Shown in pieces: positions 33,088 through 43,467 of a DNA stretch of 64,000 nt. The DNA is from Methanobrevibacter woesei (GTDB lineage Archaea > Methanobacteriota > Methanobacteria > Methanobacteriales > Methanobacteriaceae): positions 124,001 through 188,000 of the forward strand of contig NZ_MZGU01000003.1 in assembly GCF_003111605.1 (NCBI RefSeq), given 5' to 3'. Position 1 is the first letter of the stretch. Each line of letters begins with the position of its first letter. A model generated the notes under the pieces. That model was not told the origin of the DNA, ran no database searches, and saw only the letters and a list, made by a program, of their open reading frames with translations. A program made the position numbers and the translations under genes.

Positions 33088-34239
33088 TTATAATGTATTT
33101 ATATTGAAAGGGTATTTTATATGTTTCGTTTCAGTACGATTAATAATACTCAAGTAAGGGTTTTTAGAAAATTGTTTCACCATAAAAAATTGTGCAGGAT
33201 TATTTTCAGCAATTAATGGTTTTTTAATAATTTCATTAATATCAGATGAACAAACATTTACAGTTGCACATTTTAAAAGATTTTTAGGGTTTAAAATAGT
33301 ATCTGAACAAATAGCCATTAATTTAAGTGAAAATTCCATCTCTCTAAGCATATTAGGAGAATTTAACATTACATTATCACTACCAATTAAAGGTGAAATA
33401 CCTAAATTAATGATTTCATTTAAAGGTGAAATACCCACCCCCAAGGTTGCATTTGCCCTTGGACATAAAACAACATTAACATTTGAGTTAGATAAAAGTT
33501 CCAAATCATAATCCATAGGGTTTGTGCAATGTACAATTTGGGCAAAATTAGAATCTAAAGCACGTTTAATCTCAGTTCTTTCAGTTTTATTAATAGAATT
33601 TAACTGAGCTTCTTTTGATTCTGCAGTATGTATAGATGCAATCTTAGACTTTTTCCTGCATTCCTCAACAATCAGATGAGCTACTTCATCAGTAATTTCA
33701 CCAAAACCACTAGGTGCAATACCATCTGCAACTTTCAAAAGTTTATTAATAGCTATTTTGACTTTGTGTAAATCAGGGTCATCTCCATAAAAGCTATCGT
33801 CACGGCCAAGAATAATTGGAGTTATAGGAATGTCCTCAGCTGCTTTTTTAAGTAATTTAACACCTTTAACCCCACCTTCCCTATAATCAATAAAATGTGA
33901 AGTTCCAGATGAAACCATATCCCACATAGACACTTTCATTGAATCAATAATATCCCCATCACTGGCTTTTGAAAGTGCTTTATGTTTTACACCATTAGGA
34001 GGTTTAACCATCTCATCAATAGTTAATCCATAACCTTCATCTTTAATTATACTGTCTCCAATATGAGTATGAGCATTTAAAAATGTTGGACAAACAATAA
34101 AACCTTCAGCATCAATTATTTCCCCTTTTAAAACATCTTTAGCAATTTCAACAATGACTCCCTCTTCAACAACAATATTTTCATGAACTGGATGAAGATT
34201 ATTTCCTTTTAATACAGTCCCATTAGCTATAGTATACAT
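33088..34239 (-). CDS. Amidohydrolase-superfamily deaminase or hydrolase, 383 aa
   Basis: Metal ligands of the cytosine-deaminase/SAH-deaminase branch are visible: PTFLNAHTHIGDS (HxH, about 56-60), His in KIASIHTAES, His in AQIVHCTNPMDY, and Asp in PLIGSDNVMLNSPN. The N-terminal small beta domain (VHENIVVEEGVIVEIAKDVL) also fits. Related methanogen enzymes deaminate 5'-deoxyadenosine or S-adenosylhomocysteine; the substrate here cannot be fixed. Start is ATG 34239, one codon after a TTG that also opens the frame. Confidence 0.8.
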   Translation of the reverse strand: MYTIANGTVLKGNNLHPVHENIVVEEGVIVEIAKDVLKGEIIDAEGFIVCPTFLNAHTHIGDSIIKDEGYGLTIDEMVKPPNGVKHKALSKASDGDIIDSMKVSMWDMVSSGTSHFIDYREGGVKGVKLLKKAAEDIPITPIILGRDDSFYGDDPDLHKVKIAINKLLKVADGIAPSGFGEITDEVAHLIVEECRKKSKIASIHTAESKEAQLNSINKTERTEIKRALDSNFAQIVHCTNPMDYDLELLSNSNVNVVLCPRANATLGVGISPLNEIINLGISPLIGSDNVMLNSPNMLREMEFSLKLMAICSDTILNPKNLLKCATVNVCSSDINEIIKKPLIAENNPAQFFMVKQFSKNPYLSIINRTETKHIKYPFNINTL

Positions 34240-34313
34240 CAAGAAATGTTATTTAAATCATATTATTTAAAATTAAAGAAGAACTGTTTCTAAAAAAATA
34301 TTAAAAAAATAAA

Positions 34314-34332
34314 ATCCTCCTAGAAGGAGGAT
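34314..34332 (-). terminator. Hairpin ATCCTCCT-AGA-AGGAGGAT with T-rich tail
   Basis: A perfect 8-bp stem lies just past the stop of the adhesin fragment (34342) on the minus strand and is followed there by T-rich sequence. It is a good intrinsic terminator for leftward transcription. Confidence 0.65.
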
Positions 34333-34341
34333 AAAAAAAAC

Positions 34342-34605
34342 TTAATTTTCTTTTACTGAAATGATGTTTGAAGTAACTGCAGTTCCATGAGACGCAGTTA
34401 TTATATATTTACCTGGAAGTAGGTCAATATTTAAACTAGCTATTCCATTAGCATTTGTAATTTTAGAATATAACACTCCATTAACATTCATAGTAACAGT
34501 TTCACCTTTCAGAGAACTTGAAGACTCAAAAGTGGGAGACACTCCATTAACATTCATAGTAACAGTTTCACCGACTAATGGACAACCAATATTCTTTAGG
34601 AAATA
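34342..34605 (-). pseudogene. C-terminal fragment of an adhesin-like surface protein
   Basis: The frame is open from 34605 without a start codon or ribosome-binding site. It reads GETVTMNVNGV twice, 22 residues apart, then KITNANGIASLNIDLLPGKY and IITASHGTAVTSNI, the Ig-like repeat found in methanogen adhesins. It lacks both the signal peptide and a membrane anchor. The repeated part is a 34-bp perfect direct repeat. A hairpin terminator follows. It is the relic of a larger surface-protein gene. Confidence 0.7.
34473..34572 (-). repeat. 34-bp perfect direct repeat, 66-bp period, inside the adhesin fragment
   Basis: 34473-34506 and 34539-34572 are identical (CTCCATTAACATTCATAGTA at the core). 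The 66-bp period is 22 codons, so it duplicates one beta-strand repeat in frame. Such repeats can expand or contract by slippage. Confidence 0.85.
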
Positions 34606-34689
34606 TTAAAATCTTTATTAAATTTATAAAATTTTTAAAAATTTATATTAAATTCAAAAATCAAACATATACTAATCATAATCTTGGAG

Positions 34690-35154
34690 ATGACTTCTAT
34701 TAATTCACAAGAAATAAGATACTTTTATCGAAATATTGTAAAAAATGGTAATGTATACCGTATAAAATACAATAATAAAGACTATGGTGAATTTAAAAAA
34801 TTATCTGAAGCATTATATGAACGTGATTGTCTTTTTTACTGCAATTTTGATTATGATTTACTTGTTGAATGTGATTTAGAAAATAAGTATGAACATATGG
34901 AATTACCCCCATTCCCAAAAAAAAGACCAAAAGGGAGGATAAAAGGCCTCAAAATTAATAAAAAAGAAAGAGAAGGAGAAATTCTTTTCAACCATAAGAA
35001 AAACAAATTTTACATTCAAAAAGAAGATGAAATATACGGTGAATATGAAACAATGACTGAAGCATATTATGTTAAAAAAACTCTTATGGATAACAACTGG
35101 GATAAAGAGTGTTTAAAAAACACCATTACAAAAAGAAAACAATTAAATAAATAA
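34690..35154 (+). CDS. Hypothetical protein with two internal repeats, 154 aa
   Basis: Two copies of one motif occur: YRIKYNNKDYGEFKKLSEAL then YERDCLFYCNFDYD (about 20-55) and FYIQKEDEIYGEYETMTEAY then YVKKTLMDNNWDKE (about 106-140). Both follow the pattern Tyr-Gly-Glu-(Tyr/Phe)-x-x-(Met/Leu)-(Thr/Ser)-Glu-Ala. A basic proline-rich linker (PPFPKKRPKGRIKGLK) joins them. It is soluble and basic. Similar repeat proteins are frequent in Methanobrevibacter, role unknown. The start is uncertain: a TTG at 34684 is two codons upstream and no clear ribosome-binding site is present. Confidence 0.7.
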   Translation: MTSINSQEIRYFYRNIVKNGNVYRIKYNNKDYGEFKKLSEALYERDCLFYCNFDYDLLVECDLENKYEHMELPPFPKKRPKGRIKGLKINKKEREGEILFNHKKNKFYIQKEDEIYGEYETMTEAYYVKKTLMDNNWDKECLKNTITKRKQLNK

Positions 35155-35169
35155 AAAAGGATGAAGATT

Positions 35170-38100
35170 TTATTCTCCATCGATATGTGCATTTAAAGAT
35201 TTAACTTTAATTTTATTATTTTGAACTGCTTCAATAGCATTTAATGCAGCTCTTGCACCTGCTAAAGTAGTTACATAAGGAATACCTAATTCAATAGCTA
35301 AACGTCTAATTATATAACCATCTTTTGCAGATTGTTTACCTTCAGAAGTGTTAATGATTAAATCAATCTCCTTATTTAAAATTGCATCCCTAATATTTGG
35401 AGATCCTTGTGAGATTTTCTTAATTTTTTCAACATCAACACCACAGGCAGCATCAGCAGTTCCACTAGTAGCTACAAGATCAAATCCTAAACTAGCTGCT
35501 TTTTCTGCAATAGGAGTAATTTTCTTTTTATCTTGTTCTTTAACACTGATAAATATTTTACCTTTTTTAGGTAAATCCATACCTGCAGCTAATTGAGATT
35601 TATAAAATGCCATTCCAAATGTTTCATCAATACCAATACTTTCACCAGTAGATTTCATTTCGGGTCCGAGAATAGTATCAGATTCAGGGAGTTTTAAGAA
35701 TGGGAATACAGATTCTTTTACAGCCACATGGTTTATTTTAATCTCTTTATTAAGTCCAAAGTCTGCTAATTTAGAACCAGTCATAATCCAAGTTGCTATT
35801 TTTGCAAGTGGAATTCCAATAGCTTTACTTACAAATGGAACAGTTCTACTTGCACGTGGATTTGCTTCAATAATGTAAACCATTTCTTCATCAAGTTTTA
35901 CAGCATATTGAATATTCATTAAACCTTTAACATCTAATTCTAAAGCTAATTTTCTACTGTTTTCACGAATAGTATCTAAAATATGCTCAGGAATAGTTTG
36001 TGGTGGAATTACACATGCTGAATCACCAGAGTGAACACCTGCTTCCTCAATATGTTCCATAATTCCAGCTATAAATACTTCTTCACCATCACATAAAATA
36101 TCTACATCGAGTTCAACAGCATCCTCTAAGAACTTATCAACAAGAATTGGATGTTCAGGAGAGACTTTTACAGCTTCTTTCATATATTCTTCAAGCTCAT
36201 TGTTGTCGTAAACAATTTCCATTGCTCTTCCACCAATAACATAAGATGGACGTACAAGAACTGGGAAAGATATTTTTTCAGCTACTTTTTTAGCTTCTTC
36301 AAAGGAATTAGCTGTTCCATAAGGAGCTTGACGTATATGTAATTTATTTAATAATTCTGCAAATAATTCTCTGTCTTCAACTCTATCAATACTTTCATAT
36401 GGAGTTCCTAAAATTTTAACTCCTGCATTTGCAAGAGGTACTGCTAAGTTAATTGATGTTTGACCACCAAATTGAACAATGACTCCTTCAGGATTTTCTT
36501 GTTCAATAATACCCATTACATCTTCAAAAGTTAAAGGTTCGAAGAACAATTTATCTGAAATGTCATAATCAGTACTTACAGTTTCAGGGTTGTTGTTGAT
36601 TAAGATTGTTTCAATTCCTTCATCTTTCAAAGCAAGAGAAGAATGTACACAACAGTAATCAAATTCAATACCTTGTCCTATTCTAATAGGCCCTGCACCT
36701 AAAATTACAATTTTTTTCTTATTGTTAGAAACCAATTCATTACCGAAATCATAAGTACTGTAATAATAAGGTGTTTTTGCTTCAAATTCAGCAGCACATG
36801 TATCTACTAACTTATAGGACTGTTTAATATTATGTCTTTTAAGCAAGTTTCTAATATATTCAGTTGTTTGGTTAGTTAGACTAGCTAATTTATTATTAGA
36901 GAATCCTAATTGCTTTGCTTTTCTTAGGAAATCAGGATCATCAAGTTTTTCTTCAGATATTTCATTTTCAAAATCAACAATATTTTTAATTTTGTATAAG
37001 AAGAATGAATCCATATTAGTTAATTCTTGAATTTTATCAATATCCATTCCATCTTTAATAGCTGAATATAATTGGAATAATCTTTCATCAGTAGGATTTG
37101 CTAAGTCCTCTTCAGTATATTTAACATATTCAAATCCATCATGACCCATATCAAGAGATCTAATAGCTTTTTGGAATGCTTCTTCTAAAGTTCTCCCAAT
37201 AGCCATTACTTCCCCAGTTGCTTTCATTTGAACACCAATTTGGCGATTGATTCCTCTGAATTTATCAAATGGCCATCTTGGGATTTTTACAACTACATAA
37301 TCAATAGAAGGTTCAAAAGAAGCAGGTGTTTCTTTAGTAATATCATTTTTAATTTCATCTAAAGTTAATCCTAAAGCTATTTTTGAAGATATTTTAGCAA
37401 TTGGATAACCAGTAGCTTTTGATGCAAGTGCACTACTTCTACTTACCCTTGGGTTTACTTCAATTACTTTATATTCACTAGTTTCAGGATTCACAGCGAA
37501 TTGAATATTACATCCACCTTGAATTCCAAGTTCACGAATGATTTTAATAGATGCATCTCTTAAAGCTTGAGATTCATCATTGTTTAAATTTTGAGCAGGA
37601 GCTACAACAACACTTTCCCCAGTATGGATTCCCATTGGATCAATATTTTCCATGTTACATACAATAATACAAGTGTCTTCTTTATCCCTCATTACCTCAT
37701 ACTCATATTCTTTCCAACCTAAAACAGATTCATCAATGAGAACTTGATTAATAAAACTCATATCCAAACCATGTCTAGTAATTTCGATTAATTCCTCTTC
37801 ATTATGAGCTACTCCCCCACCAGTACCCCCTAAGGTAAATGCTGGTCTTACGATTACGGGATAACCAATATCTTTTACAGCCTCAATAGCTTCTTCAATA
37901 CTTTCTACAGCATGGCTTTTAGGAATTGGTTCATTAAGTCTATTCATGAAATTACTGAATAATTCCCTGTCTTCTACATCCTTAATAGTTTGAACATCAG
38001 AACCAAGAACTTTAATACCATCTAAAAGTCCTAAATCCCCAAGACCAGTAGCAATATTTAAACCAGTTTGTCCACCCATTGTTGGTAAAATTGCATCAAC

Positions 38101-38346
38101 ATTTTCCTTTTTAATAATATCAGCTACAATTTCGGGGGTTAAAGGTTCAGTATAAACAGTATCAGCCATATCCATATCAGTTTGAATAGTAGCAGGATTA
38201 CTATTTACAAGAACTGTTTCAATTCCTTCCTCTCTAAGTGATTTACATGCTTGTGAACCAGAATAATCGAATTCTGCAGCCTGACCAATTTGAATAGGTC
38301 CAGAACCGATTATTAATACTTTTTTAATATCCTTATCAATAGGCAT
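35170..38346 (-). CDS. carB: Carbamoyl-phosphate synthase large chain, 1058 aa
   Basis: It makes carbamoyl phosphate from bicarbonate, two ATP and ammonia delivered by CarA, feeding arginine and pyrimidine synthesis. The duplicated ATP-grasp halves are clear: the start [20 protein letters not shown] is mirrored by [20 protein letters not shown] near residue 545, each followed by a biotin-carboxylase-like ATP-grasp region. The C-terminal MGS-like domain (about 930-1058, [26 protein letters not shown]) is the allosteric site. Full length. GAGGATTAA precedes the ATG. The carA gene lies 41 bases upstream in the same operon. Confidence 0.97.
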   Translation of the reverse strand: MPIDKDIKKVLIIGSGPIQIGQAAEFDYSGSQACKSLREEGIETVLVNSNPATIQTDMDMADTVYTEPLTPEIVADIIKKENVDAILPTMGGQTGLNIATGLGDLGLLDGIKVLGSDVQTIKDVEDRELFSNFMNRLNEPIPKSHAVESIEEAIEAVKDIGYPVIVRPAFTLGGTGGGVAHNEEELIEITRHGLDMSFINQVLIDESVLGWKEYEYEVMRDKEDTCIIVCNMENIDPMGIHTGESVVVAPAQNLNNDESQALRDASIKIIRELGIQGGCNIQFAVNPETSEYKVIEVNPRVSRSSALASKATGYPIAKISSKIALGLTLDEIKNDITKETPASFEPSIDYVVVKIPRWPFDKFRGINRQIGVQMKATGEVMAIGRTLEEAFQKAIRSLDMGHDGFEYVKYTEEDLANPTDERLFQLYSAIKDGMDIDKIQELTNMDSFFLYKIKNIVDFENEISEEKLDDPDFLRKAKQLGFSNNKLASLTNQTTEYIRNLLKRHNIKQSYKLVDTCAAEFEAKTPYYYSTYDFGNELVSNNKKKIVILGAGPIRIGQGIEFDYCCVHSSLALKDEGIETILINNNPETVSTDYDISDKLFFEPLTFEDVMGIIEQENPEGVIVQFGGQTSINLAVPLANAGVKILGTPYESIDRVEDRELFAELLNKLHIRQAPYGTANSFEEAKKVAEKISFPVLVRPSYVIGGRAMEIVYDNNELEEYMKEAVKVSPEHPILVDKFLEDAVELDVDILCDGEEVFIAGIMEHIEEAGVHSGDSACVIPPQTIPEHILDTIRENSRKLALELDVKGLMNIQYAVKLDEEMVYIIEANPRASRTVPFVSKAIGIPLAKIATWIMTGSKLADFGLNKEIKINHVAVKESVFPFLKLPESDTILGPEMKSTGESIGIDETFGMAFYKSQLAAGMDLPKKGKIFISVKEQDKKKITPIAEKAASLGFDLVATSGTADAACGVDVEKIKKISQGSPNIRDAILNKEIDLIINTSEGKQSAKDGYIIRRLAIELGIPYVTTLAGARAALNAIEAVQNNKIKVKSLNAHIDGE

Positions 38347-38387
38347 TTTAATCCTCTTAAATTTGTTATTATAAATGGTAATTTTAA

Positions 38388-39470
38388 TTAATATTCATCC
38401 ATCATTTGAATAAACTCATCAAATATAAATCCAGTATCATTAGGGCCAGGGCCTGCTTCAGGATGGTACTGAATTGTTTTTAAAGGCAATTCTTTATGTT
38501 TAAGTCCTTCAGGAGTTCCATCATTTAAGTTAACTTGAGTTAAAACTAAATCAGTTTCATCAAGTGACTCTTTATCAATTGTAAAACCATGATTTTGAGA
38601 AGTTATAACTACTTTTCCAGTTTCTAAATCTTTAACTGGTTGATTTGCTCCCCTATGACCAAATTTCATTTTATATGATTTTGCACCAAAAGACCTTGCA
38701 ATTAGCTGTTGACCCATACAAATACCACAGATAGGTAATCTATTAGCTAATTTTTGCATTGTATCAATTACTTCAACTACTCTTTCAGGATTACCTGGAC
38801 CAGAAGTAATCATTAATCCATCAGGTTCATAATCTAAAATAGTTTTATAATCAGTATCATAAGGATATAAAATTACACCAACATCCCTATTTAAAAATCC
38901 ATTAAGAATATTCTTTTTAACACCACAATCAATTAAAGCAACTTTCTTTTCTGCATCTTCATTGAAAATTTTAATTTCATCTGTAGAAACTAAAGGAACT
39001 AAATCTCTATCAACAATACTTGGTTGTTCTCTTGCAAGTTTTAATAATTCCTCATCAGAAATGTCTTCAGTTGAAATAGCTCCTTTCATAGAACCTTCTT
39101 CACGTATTTTAAGTGTTAAATGTCTTGTATCAATACCACTAATTCCAGGAATCTCAAATTCTTTTAAGAAGTCATCTAAAGTTTTTTGAGATGAAAAGTT
39201 AGATACATTTCTACAAACTTCTCTTACAATATAACCATCAGCTTGAATTTTATCAGACTGATACCATTCTTCTTTAACACCATAATTCCCTTCTAAAGGA
39301 TAAGTAGACATTAAAATTTGACCTTTGAAAGAAGGATCAGTTAATGATTCAACATAACCAACCATACCAGTTGAAAATACAACTTCACCTGTTTTAGTTG
39401 TCTCATAACCAAAAGCTTCTCCTTTCAAGATTGTTCCATCTTCTAAAGCTAGTTTAGCCACTTTTACCAT
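38388..39470 (-). CDS. carA: Carbamoyl-phosphate synthase small chain, 360 aa
   Basis: Glutamine amidotransferase subunit that passes ammonia to CarB. The N-terminal CPSase small-chain domain ([20 protein letters not shown]) is followed by a class I GATase domain with the nucleophile Cys in [15 protein letters not shown] and the His-Glu pair in [15 protein letters not shown]. Length is normal. GGTGAT precedes the ATG. It is the first gene of the carAB operon. Confidence 0.97.
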   Translation of the reverse strand: MVKVAKLALEDGTILKGEAFGYETTKTGEVVFSTGMVGYVESLTDPSFKGQILMSTYPLEGNYGVKEEWYQSDKIQADGYIVREVCRNVSNFSSQKTLDDFLKEFEIPGISGIDTRHLTLKIREEGSMKGAISTEDISDEELLKLAREQPSIVDRDLVPLVSTDEIKIFNEDAEKKVALIDCGVKKNILNGFLNRDVGVILYPYDTDYKTILDYEPDGLMITSGPGNPERVVEVIDTMQKLANRLPICGICMGQQLIARSFGAKSYKMKFGHRGANQPVKDLETGKVVITSQNHGFTIDKESLDETDLVLTQVNLNDGTPEGLKHKELPLKTIQYHPEAGPGPNDTGFIFDEFIQMMDEY

Positions 39471-39569
39471 TAAATCACCATTTTATAAAAAAATAAATCT
39501 TATCTTTAATATTTATGAAATTAATAATTATTAAACTTTCTTAATATCTGAACCAAAATCTTAGCTTAC

Positions 39570-40409
39570 TTATAAAGAGTCACACCTTTTCAAATCTAGG
39601 CCAAAATTCAAACTTCTTGTTGAATGAGTTAAAGCACCAGAAGAAATTATATCAACCCCAGCTTCAGCAAACTCACAAATAGTTTCATGATTAATACCAC
39701 CTGAAACCTCAATTAAAGAATTATTTCTAATTCCCAATTTATTTAATTGATTTAAAACTTCTTTAACCTCCGATGGATCCATATTATCCAACATTACAAT
39801 ATCTGCTTTGTTTTCAACACATTGAATTGCATCTTCTAAAGTTTCAACCTCAATTTCAATCTTTTTAGAGAAGCTTACATTATTTTGAGCTTTTTTAAGA
39901 GCATCTAAAGGAGTTCCAACAGCCATTATATGATTATCTTTAATTAAAACCATATCATCAAGTGAAAATCTATGAGTATCAGCACCACCAACAGCAAGTG
40001 CATATTTATCAAATTTAGCAATAGCTGGAGCAGTTTTTCTAGTTCCTGCCACAATAACATCATAATCTTTAACTAAATTAACATAATGATTAGCTGCAGT
40101 AGCAACCCCGCTCATTCTCATTAATAAATTAAGAACTGTTCTCTCTAACAGAAGAATATCACGAGTATTCCCAACAACATGAATTAACAAATCACCCTTA
40201 GAAATTTCAGTTCCATCATTTAAATTAAAGATTACAGTTATATCTCTTGATTCAAAGATTTCACGTGCAATATCAATACCTGCAAGAATTCCATCCTCTT
40301 TAGAAAAAATTTGGCCAACAGAAACATCATCCTTATCAATTAAAGCATTTGATGTTACATCACCAAACCCCTCATCTTCTTCAAGCATGTATCTAACTAT
40401 CTTATCCAA
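39570..40409 (-). CDS. nadC: Nicotinate-nucleotide pyrophosphorylase (quinolinate phosphoribosyltransferase), 279 aa
   Basis: Joins quinolinate to PRPP with loss of CO2, giving nicotinate mononucleotide. Landmarks: EDEGFGDVTSNALI at the front, VLNLLMRMSGVATAANHYVN, VAGTRKTAPAIAKFDKYALA with the substrate Arg/Lys, GGADTHRFSLDDMVLIKDNH, and the EIEVETLEDA and MLDNM barrel strands. The start is TTG 40409, supported by AAGGTGG just upstream; there is no ATG nearby. It is transcribed alone. It completes the route from NadX and NadA, encoded elsewhere in this window. Confidence 0.95.
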   Translation of the reverse strand: MDKIVRYMLEEDEGFGDVTSNALIDKDDVSVGQIFSKEDGILAGIDIAREIFESRDITVIFNLNDGTEISKGDLLIHVVGNTRDILLLERTVLNLLMRMSGVATAANHYVNLVKDYDVIVAGTRKTAPAIAKFDKYALAVGGADTHRFSLDDMVLIKDNHIMAVGTPLDALKKAQNNVSFSKKIEIEVETLEDAIQCVENKADIVMLDNMDPSEVKEVLNQLNKLGIRNNSLIEVSGGINHETICEFAEAGVDIISSGALTHSTRSLNFGLDLKRCDSL

Positions 40410-40605
40410 AAAACCACCTTATGTTATAATTATTTAATTTATAAAATATAAAAATTCACTTAAAATTATATGATAATTAGTTGAATATCATTTTTGAACT
40501 AACAATTCAACATTTAAATGAAGTAAAAATTACAATTTCATTAACAAATAATATATAAATAAAAAATTTAAAAAAATATAAACAAACTAATTTTTTCGTG
40601 ATAAT

Positions 40606-41499
40606 ATGGAAATTATATTTTTAGGAACTTCATCAGCTGTACATTCATATGACCGAAGCCATCCTGCAATTGTATTAAAGGCTTTTGGAGAAGTGATGCT
40701 ATTTGATTGTGGTGAAGCTACTCAAAAACAGTTGATTTTTGCTAAAGTTAGTCCTATGAAAATTTCTAAAATATTCATTACACATTATCATGGAGATCAT
40801 ATTTTAGGGCTTCCAGGACTCTTGCAATCTATGAATTTCAGAGGGCGTGAAACACCTTTAACAATTTATGGGCCTAAAGGACTTTTAAAGCTTAAAGATG
40901 CTATTTACAATTTAGGTTTCTGTAAAATTGACTTCCCTATTGAATTTATTGAAATAGATGATGGAACCCTAATTGAAACTGAGGAATATATTATCAAAGC
41001 TAGAAAAGTTAGACACAATGTAATCAATATGGCATATTCAATAGAAGAGATTAAAAAACCTCGTTTCTTAAGAGAAAAAGCTATTGAACTTGGCGTTCCT
41101 GTTGGACCATTATTTGGAAAATTACATAAAGGATTTGAAGTGGAAGTTAATGGAAAAATAATTAAACCAGAACAAGTCCTTGGAGAGGAAAGAAAGGGCA
41201 TAAAAGTAACTTATTCTGGAGATACTACCCCTTGTGAAGAATTAATTGATTTTGCAAGAGATAGTGATATTTTAATCCATGAATCAACTTATAAAAATGA
41301 AGATAAAGATAAAGCTGAGCAGAACTTTCATTCAACAGCACAGGATGCTGCTAAAGTAGCTAAAGAATCAAATTCCAAAAAGTTAATATTAACCCATATT
41401 AGTACACGTTATACTGACTGTGAAGAACTGCTTAATGAAGCTAAAGATGTCTTTGAAAGTACAGAACTAGCTCATGATTTAAAAGTTATAACAATTTAG
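40606..41499 (+). CDS. rnz: Ribonuclease Z, 297 aa
   Basis: Metallo-beta-lactamase fold tRNA 3' endonuclease that removes the tRNA 3' trailer. Zinc motifs: FITHYHGDHILGLPGLLQS (HxHxDH), His in KVRHNVINMAYS, Asp in VTYSGDTTPCEE and His in LILTHISTRY. HESTYKNEDKDKA also fits, and the flexible-arm segment around LGVPVGPLFGKLHKGFEV is present. GTGATAAT precedes the ATG. It heads a compact rightward group with the MscS and NadA genes (9 and 3 bases apart). Confidence 0.93.
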   Translation: MEIIFLGTSSAVHSYDRSHPAIVLKAFGEVMLFDCGEATQKQLIFAKVSPMKISKIFITHYHGDHILGLPGLLQSMNFRGRETPLTIYGPKGLLKLKDAIYNLGFCKIDFPIEFIEIDDGTLIETEEYIIKARKVRHNVINMAYSIEEIKKPRFLREKAIELGVPVGPLFGKLHKGFEVEVNGKIIKPEQVLGEERKGIKVTYSGDTTPCEELIDFARDSDILIHESTYKNEDKDKAEQNFHSTAQDAAKVAKESNSKKLILTHISTRYTDCEELLNEAKDVFESTELAHDLKVITI

Positions 41500-41507
41500 T
41501 GATTTAA

Positions 41508-42257
41508 ATGAATATTATAGAGACTTTAACTCCATTTATACAAATTATATTAACTCTAATAGTGCTTGCTTTAGTTTATGTTAGTATAAAAATCGCAAAA
41601 TATGTTATAAATCACATGAAACGTTTTGAATATAATTTAACATTCACTTATCTTCTTTCAGATTTAATAAAATATACAATTTACATTATTGGAATTATCA
41701 TCATATTTGATATTTTCAGTATTGATTTAAAGGGAATATTTGTAAGTCTTGGAATTGCAGGAATAGCTGCAGGTTTTGCTGCAAAAGACATTATTTCAAG
41801 CGTGCTTGCAGGGTTTTTCATACTCCTTGATCAAAGTCTGAAAGTGGGAGATGTAATGGAAGTTAATGGTACTAAAGGAATCATACAGAAAATTGGTTTT
41901 AGAAACACAACAGTTATGAGAGATGATGGCACAACCGTGTTTATACCAAATTCAGCATTATCCAAAACATCATACATAAGATTTAAAGATAAAGAAGATG
42001 TTAAGATAAGATTGCAAGCTTGCATTCCATTTGAAATTGATTTAACACTTTTTGAAAAAGAGATTATAGAAAATATAAATAAAAATCCATGGGTTTTAAA
42101 AACACCCCCTTCAAAAATAAATTCTAAAGAAATTATTGAAGAAGGAACAGTACTTAAAATATTTGTATGGATAGAAGATTATAATAAAAAGGAAGAATAT
42201 AAGTTAATAATTACAAACCAAATTCATGAATATATTGGTAAAAAACTAGGTGAGTAA
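41508..42257 (+). CDS. mscS: Small-conductance mechanosensitive channel (MscS family), 249 aa
   Basis: Three membrane helices are visible (about 10-30, 48-70, 74-100). The third is the glycine/alanine-rich pore helix (SLGIAGIAAGFAAKDIISSV) that defines MscS, followed by the beta domain (LKVGDVMEVNGTKGIIQKIG, FIPNSALSKTSYIRF) and a cytoplasmic C-terminal domain. It opens under membrane tension to release osmolytes. GTGATTTAA precedes the ATG. It lies between rnz and nadA in a tight cluster with no obvious functional link. Confidence 0.9.
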   Translation: MNIIETLTPFIQIILTLIVLALVYVSIKIAKYVINHMKRFEYNLTFTYLLSDLIKYTIYIIGIIIIFDIFSIDLKGIFVSLGIAGIAAGFAAKDIISSVLAGFFILLDQSLKVGDVMEVNGTKGIIQKIGFRNTTVMRDDGTTVFIPNSALSKTSYIRFKDKEDVKIRLQACIPFEIDLTLFEKEIIENINKNPWVLKTPPSKINSKEIIEEGTVLKIFVWIEDYNKKEEYKLIITNQIHEYIGKKLGE

Positions 42258-42259
42258 AA

Positions 42260-43174
42260 ATGAATTCATTAATAGAGGATATAAACAAGTTGAAAGAAGA
42301 GAAAAATGCAATTATTTTAGCTCATAATTATCAACCAAAAGAAGTTCAAAATATTGCAGATTTCTTAGGAGATTCATTGGAATTATGTATAAAAGCTTCT
42401 GAAATTGAAGATAAAGATTTAGTAATCTTCTGTGGTGTAGATTTCATGGCTGAAACAGCATTTATCTTAAACCCTGATAAAAAAATCATTATACCAGATA
42501 TAGAAGCTGATTGTCAAATGGCAAATATGTTACATGAAGAAGAGCTATTAAAAGCAAAAGAAGAACATCCTGATGCAAGTGTTGTGTTATATGTAAACAG
42601 CATAGCTGAAGCAAAACAACATGCAGATACCCTTTGTACATCTGCAAATGCTGTAAAAGTTGTAAATAGTTTAGATAGCGATAAAGTAATCTTTGGACCA
42701 GACAGCAATCTAGGACAGCATGTTGCAAAAAGAACTGATAAAGAAATCATCACCGTTCCTGCTGATGGACACTGTTATGTTCACAATAAATTTACTAAAG
42801 AAGACGTAATAGCTAAAAAGGCAGAATATCCAAATGCTGAAGTTATCTGCCATCCAGAATGTGTTGATGAAGTTCAAGAAGCATGTGATAAAATTCTTTC
42901 AACTGGAGGAATGCTCACCTATATCTCCCAAAGCGATAAAGAAGAATTTATCATAGGTACTGAAATTGATATGATTACACGTTTAAATGAAGAAATTCCA
43001 AATAAAAAGTTATATCCTTTACGTGAAGATGCAATTTGTGAAACAATGAAGTTCCACACTTTAGAAAAAATTAAAGAGGCTTTAGAAAAAGAAGAACCTC
43101 AAATTAAACTTGATAACAGCGTAGCTGAAAAATCATTAAAAGCTGTTAAACACATGTTAAATGCATCTAAATAG
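42260..43174 (+). CDS. nadA: Quinolinate synthase A, 304 aa
   Basis: Condenses iminoaspartate with dihydroxyacetone phosphate to quinolinate using a [4Fe-4S] cluster. The start AIILAHNYQPKEVQNIADFL-GDSLELC is typical. Cluster Cys candidates: CTSANAVKVV, ICHPECVDEVQEACD and EDAICETMKF. FGPDSNLGQHVAKRTDKEI and the ATP-free three-domain layout match the archaeal enzyme. GGTGAG precedes the ATG. Its end overlaps the next, convergent gene by 8 bases. Confidence 0.95.
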   Translation: MNSLIEDINKLKEEKNAIILAHNYQPKEVQNIADFLGDSLELCIKASEIEDKDLVIFCGVDFMAETAFILNPDKKIIIPDIEADCQMANMLHEEELLKAKEEHPDASVVLYVNSIAEAKQHADTLCTSANAVKVVNSLDSDKVIFGPDSNLGQHVAKRTDKEIITVPADGHCYVHNKFTKEDVIAKKAEYPNAEVICHPECVDEVQEACDKILSTGGMLTYISQSDKEEFIIGTEIDMITRLNEEIPNKKLYPLREDAICETMKFHTLEKIKEALEKEEPQIKLDNSVAEKSLKAVKHMLNASK

Positions 43175-43460
43175 ATAAATCTTCTAAAAAACTAGATAAG
43201 AATAAATTCATCTCATATTCTTCTCTAGTTTTATAATCTTCTTTTTTAAATTTAGATTCCTCTGTGTGAAATGGATATAATTCTTTAGTAAAATCCATTC
43301 TTATTTTCAAATAATTATTTTCATGACTGTATTCTAATTTTTCATCTAAATTATTTTCTAAAAACTTAAATTGCTTCTCTGTTAATCCAGTAATTTTATA
43401 ATCAACAAAATAATTATTAGAAATTTCACCGCAGTCAACTATCTCTACATTCAAAAACAT
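43167..43460 (-). CDS. Hypothetical protein, 97 aa
   Basis: A small, soluble, acidic protein. ITGLTEKQFKFLENNLDEKL and KIRMDFTKELYPFHTEES suggest an alpha/beta fold. No motif recognised. It lies 7 bases after the alpha/beta-hydrolase gene and probably shares its transcript. Its 3' end overlaps the convergent nadA gene by 8 bases. Confidence 0.65.
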   Translation of the reverse strand: MFLNVEIVDCGEISNNYFVDYKITGLTEKQFKFLENNLDEKLEYSHENNYLKIRMDFTKELYPFHTEESKFKKEDYKTREEYEMNLFLSSFLEDLSI

Positions 43461-43467
43461 TACCTCT

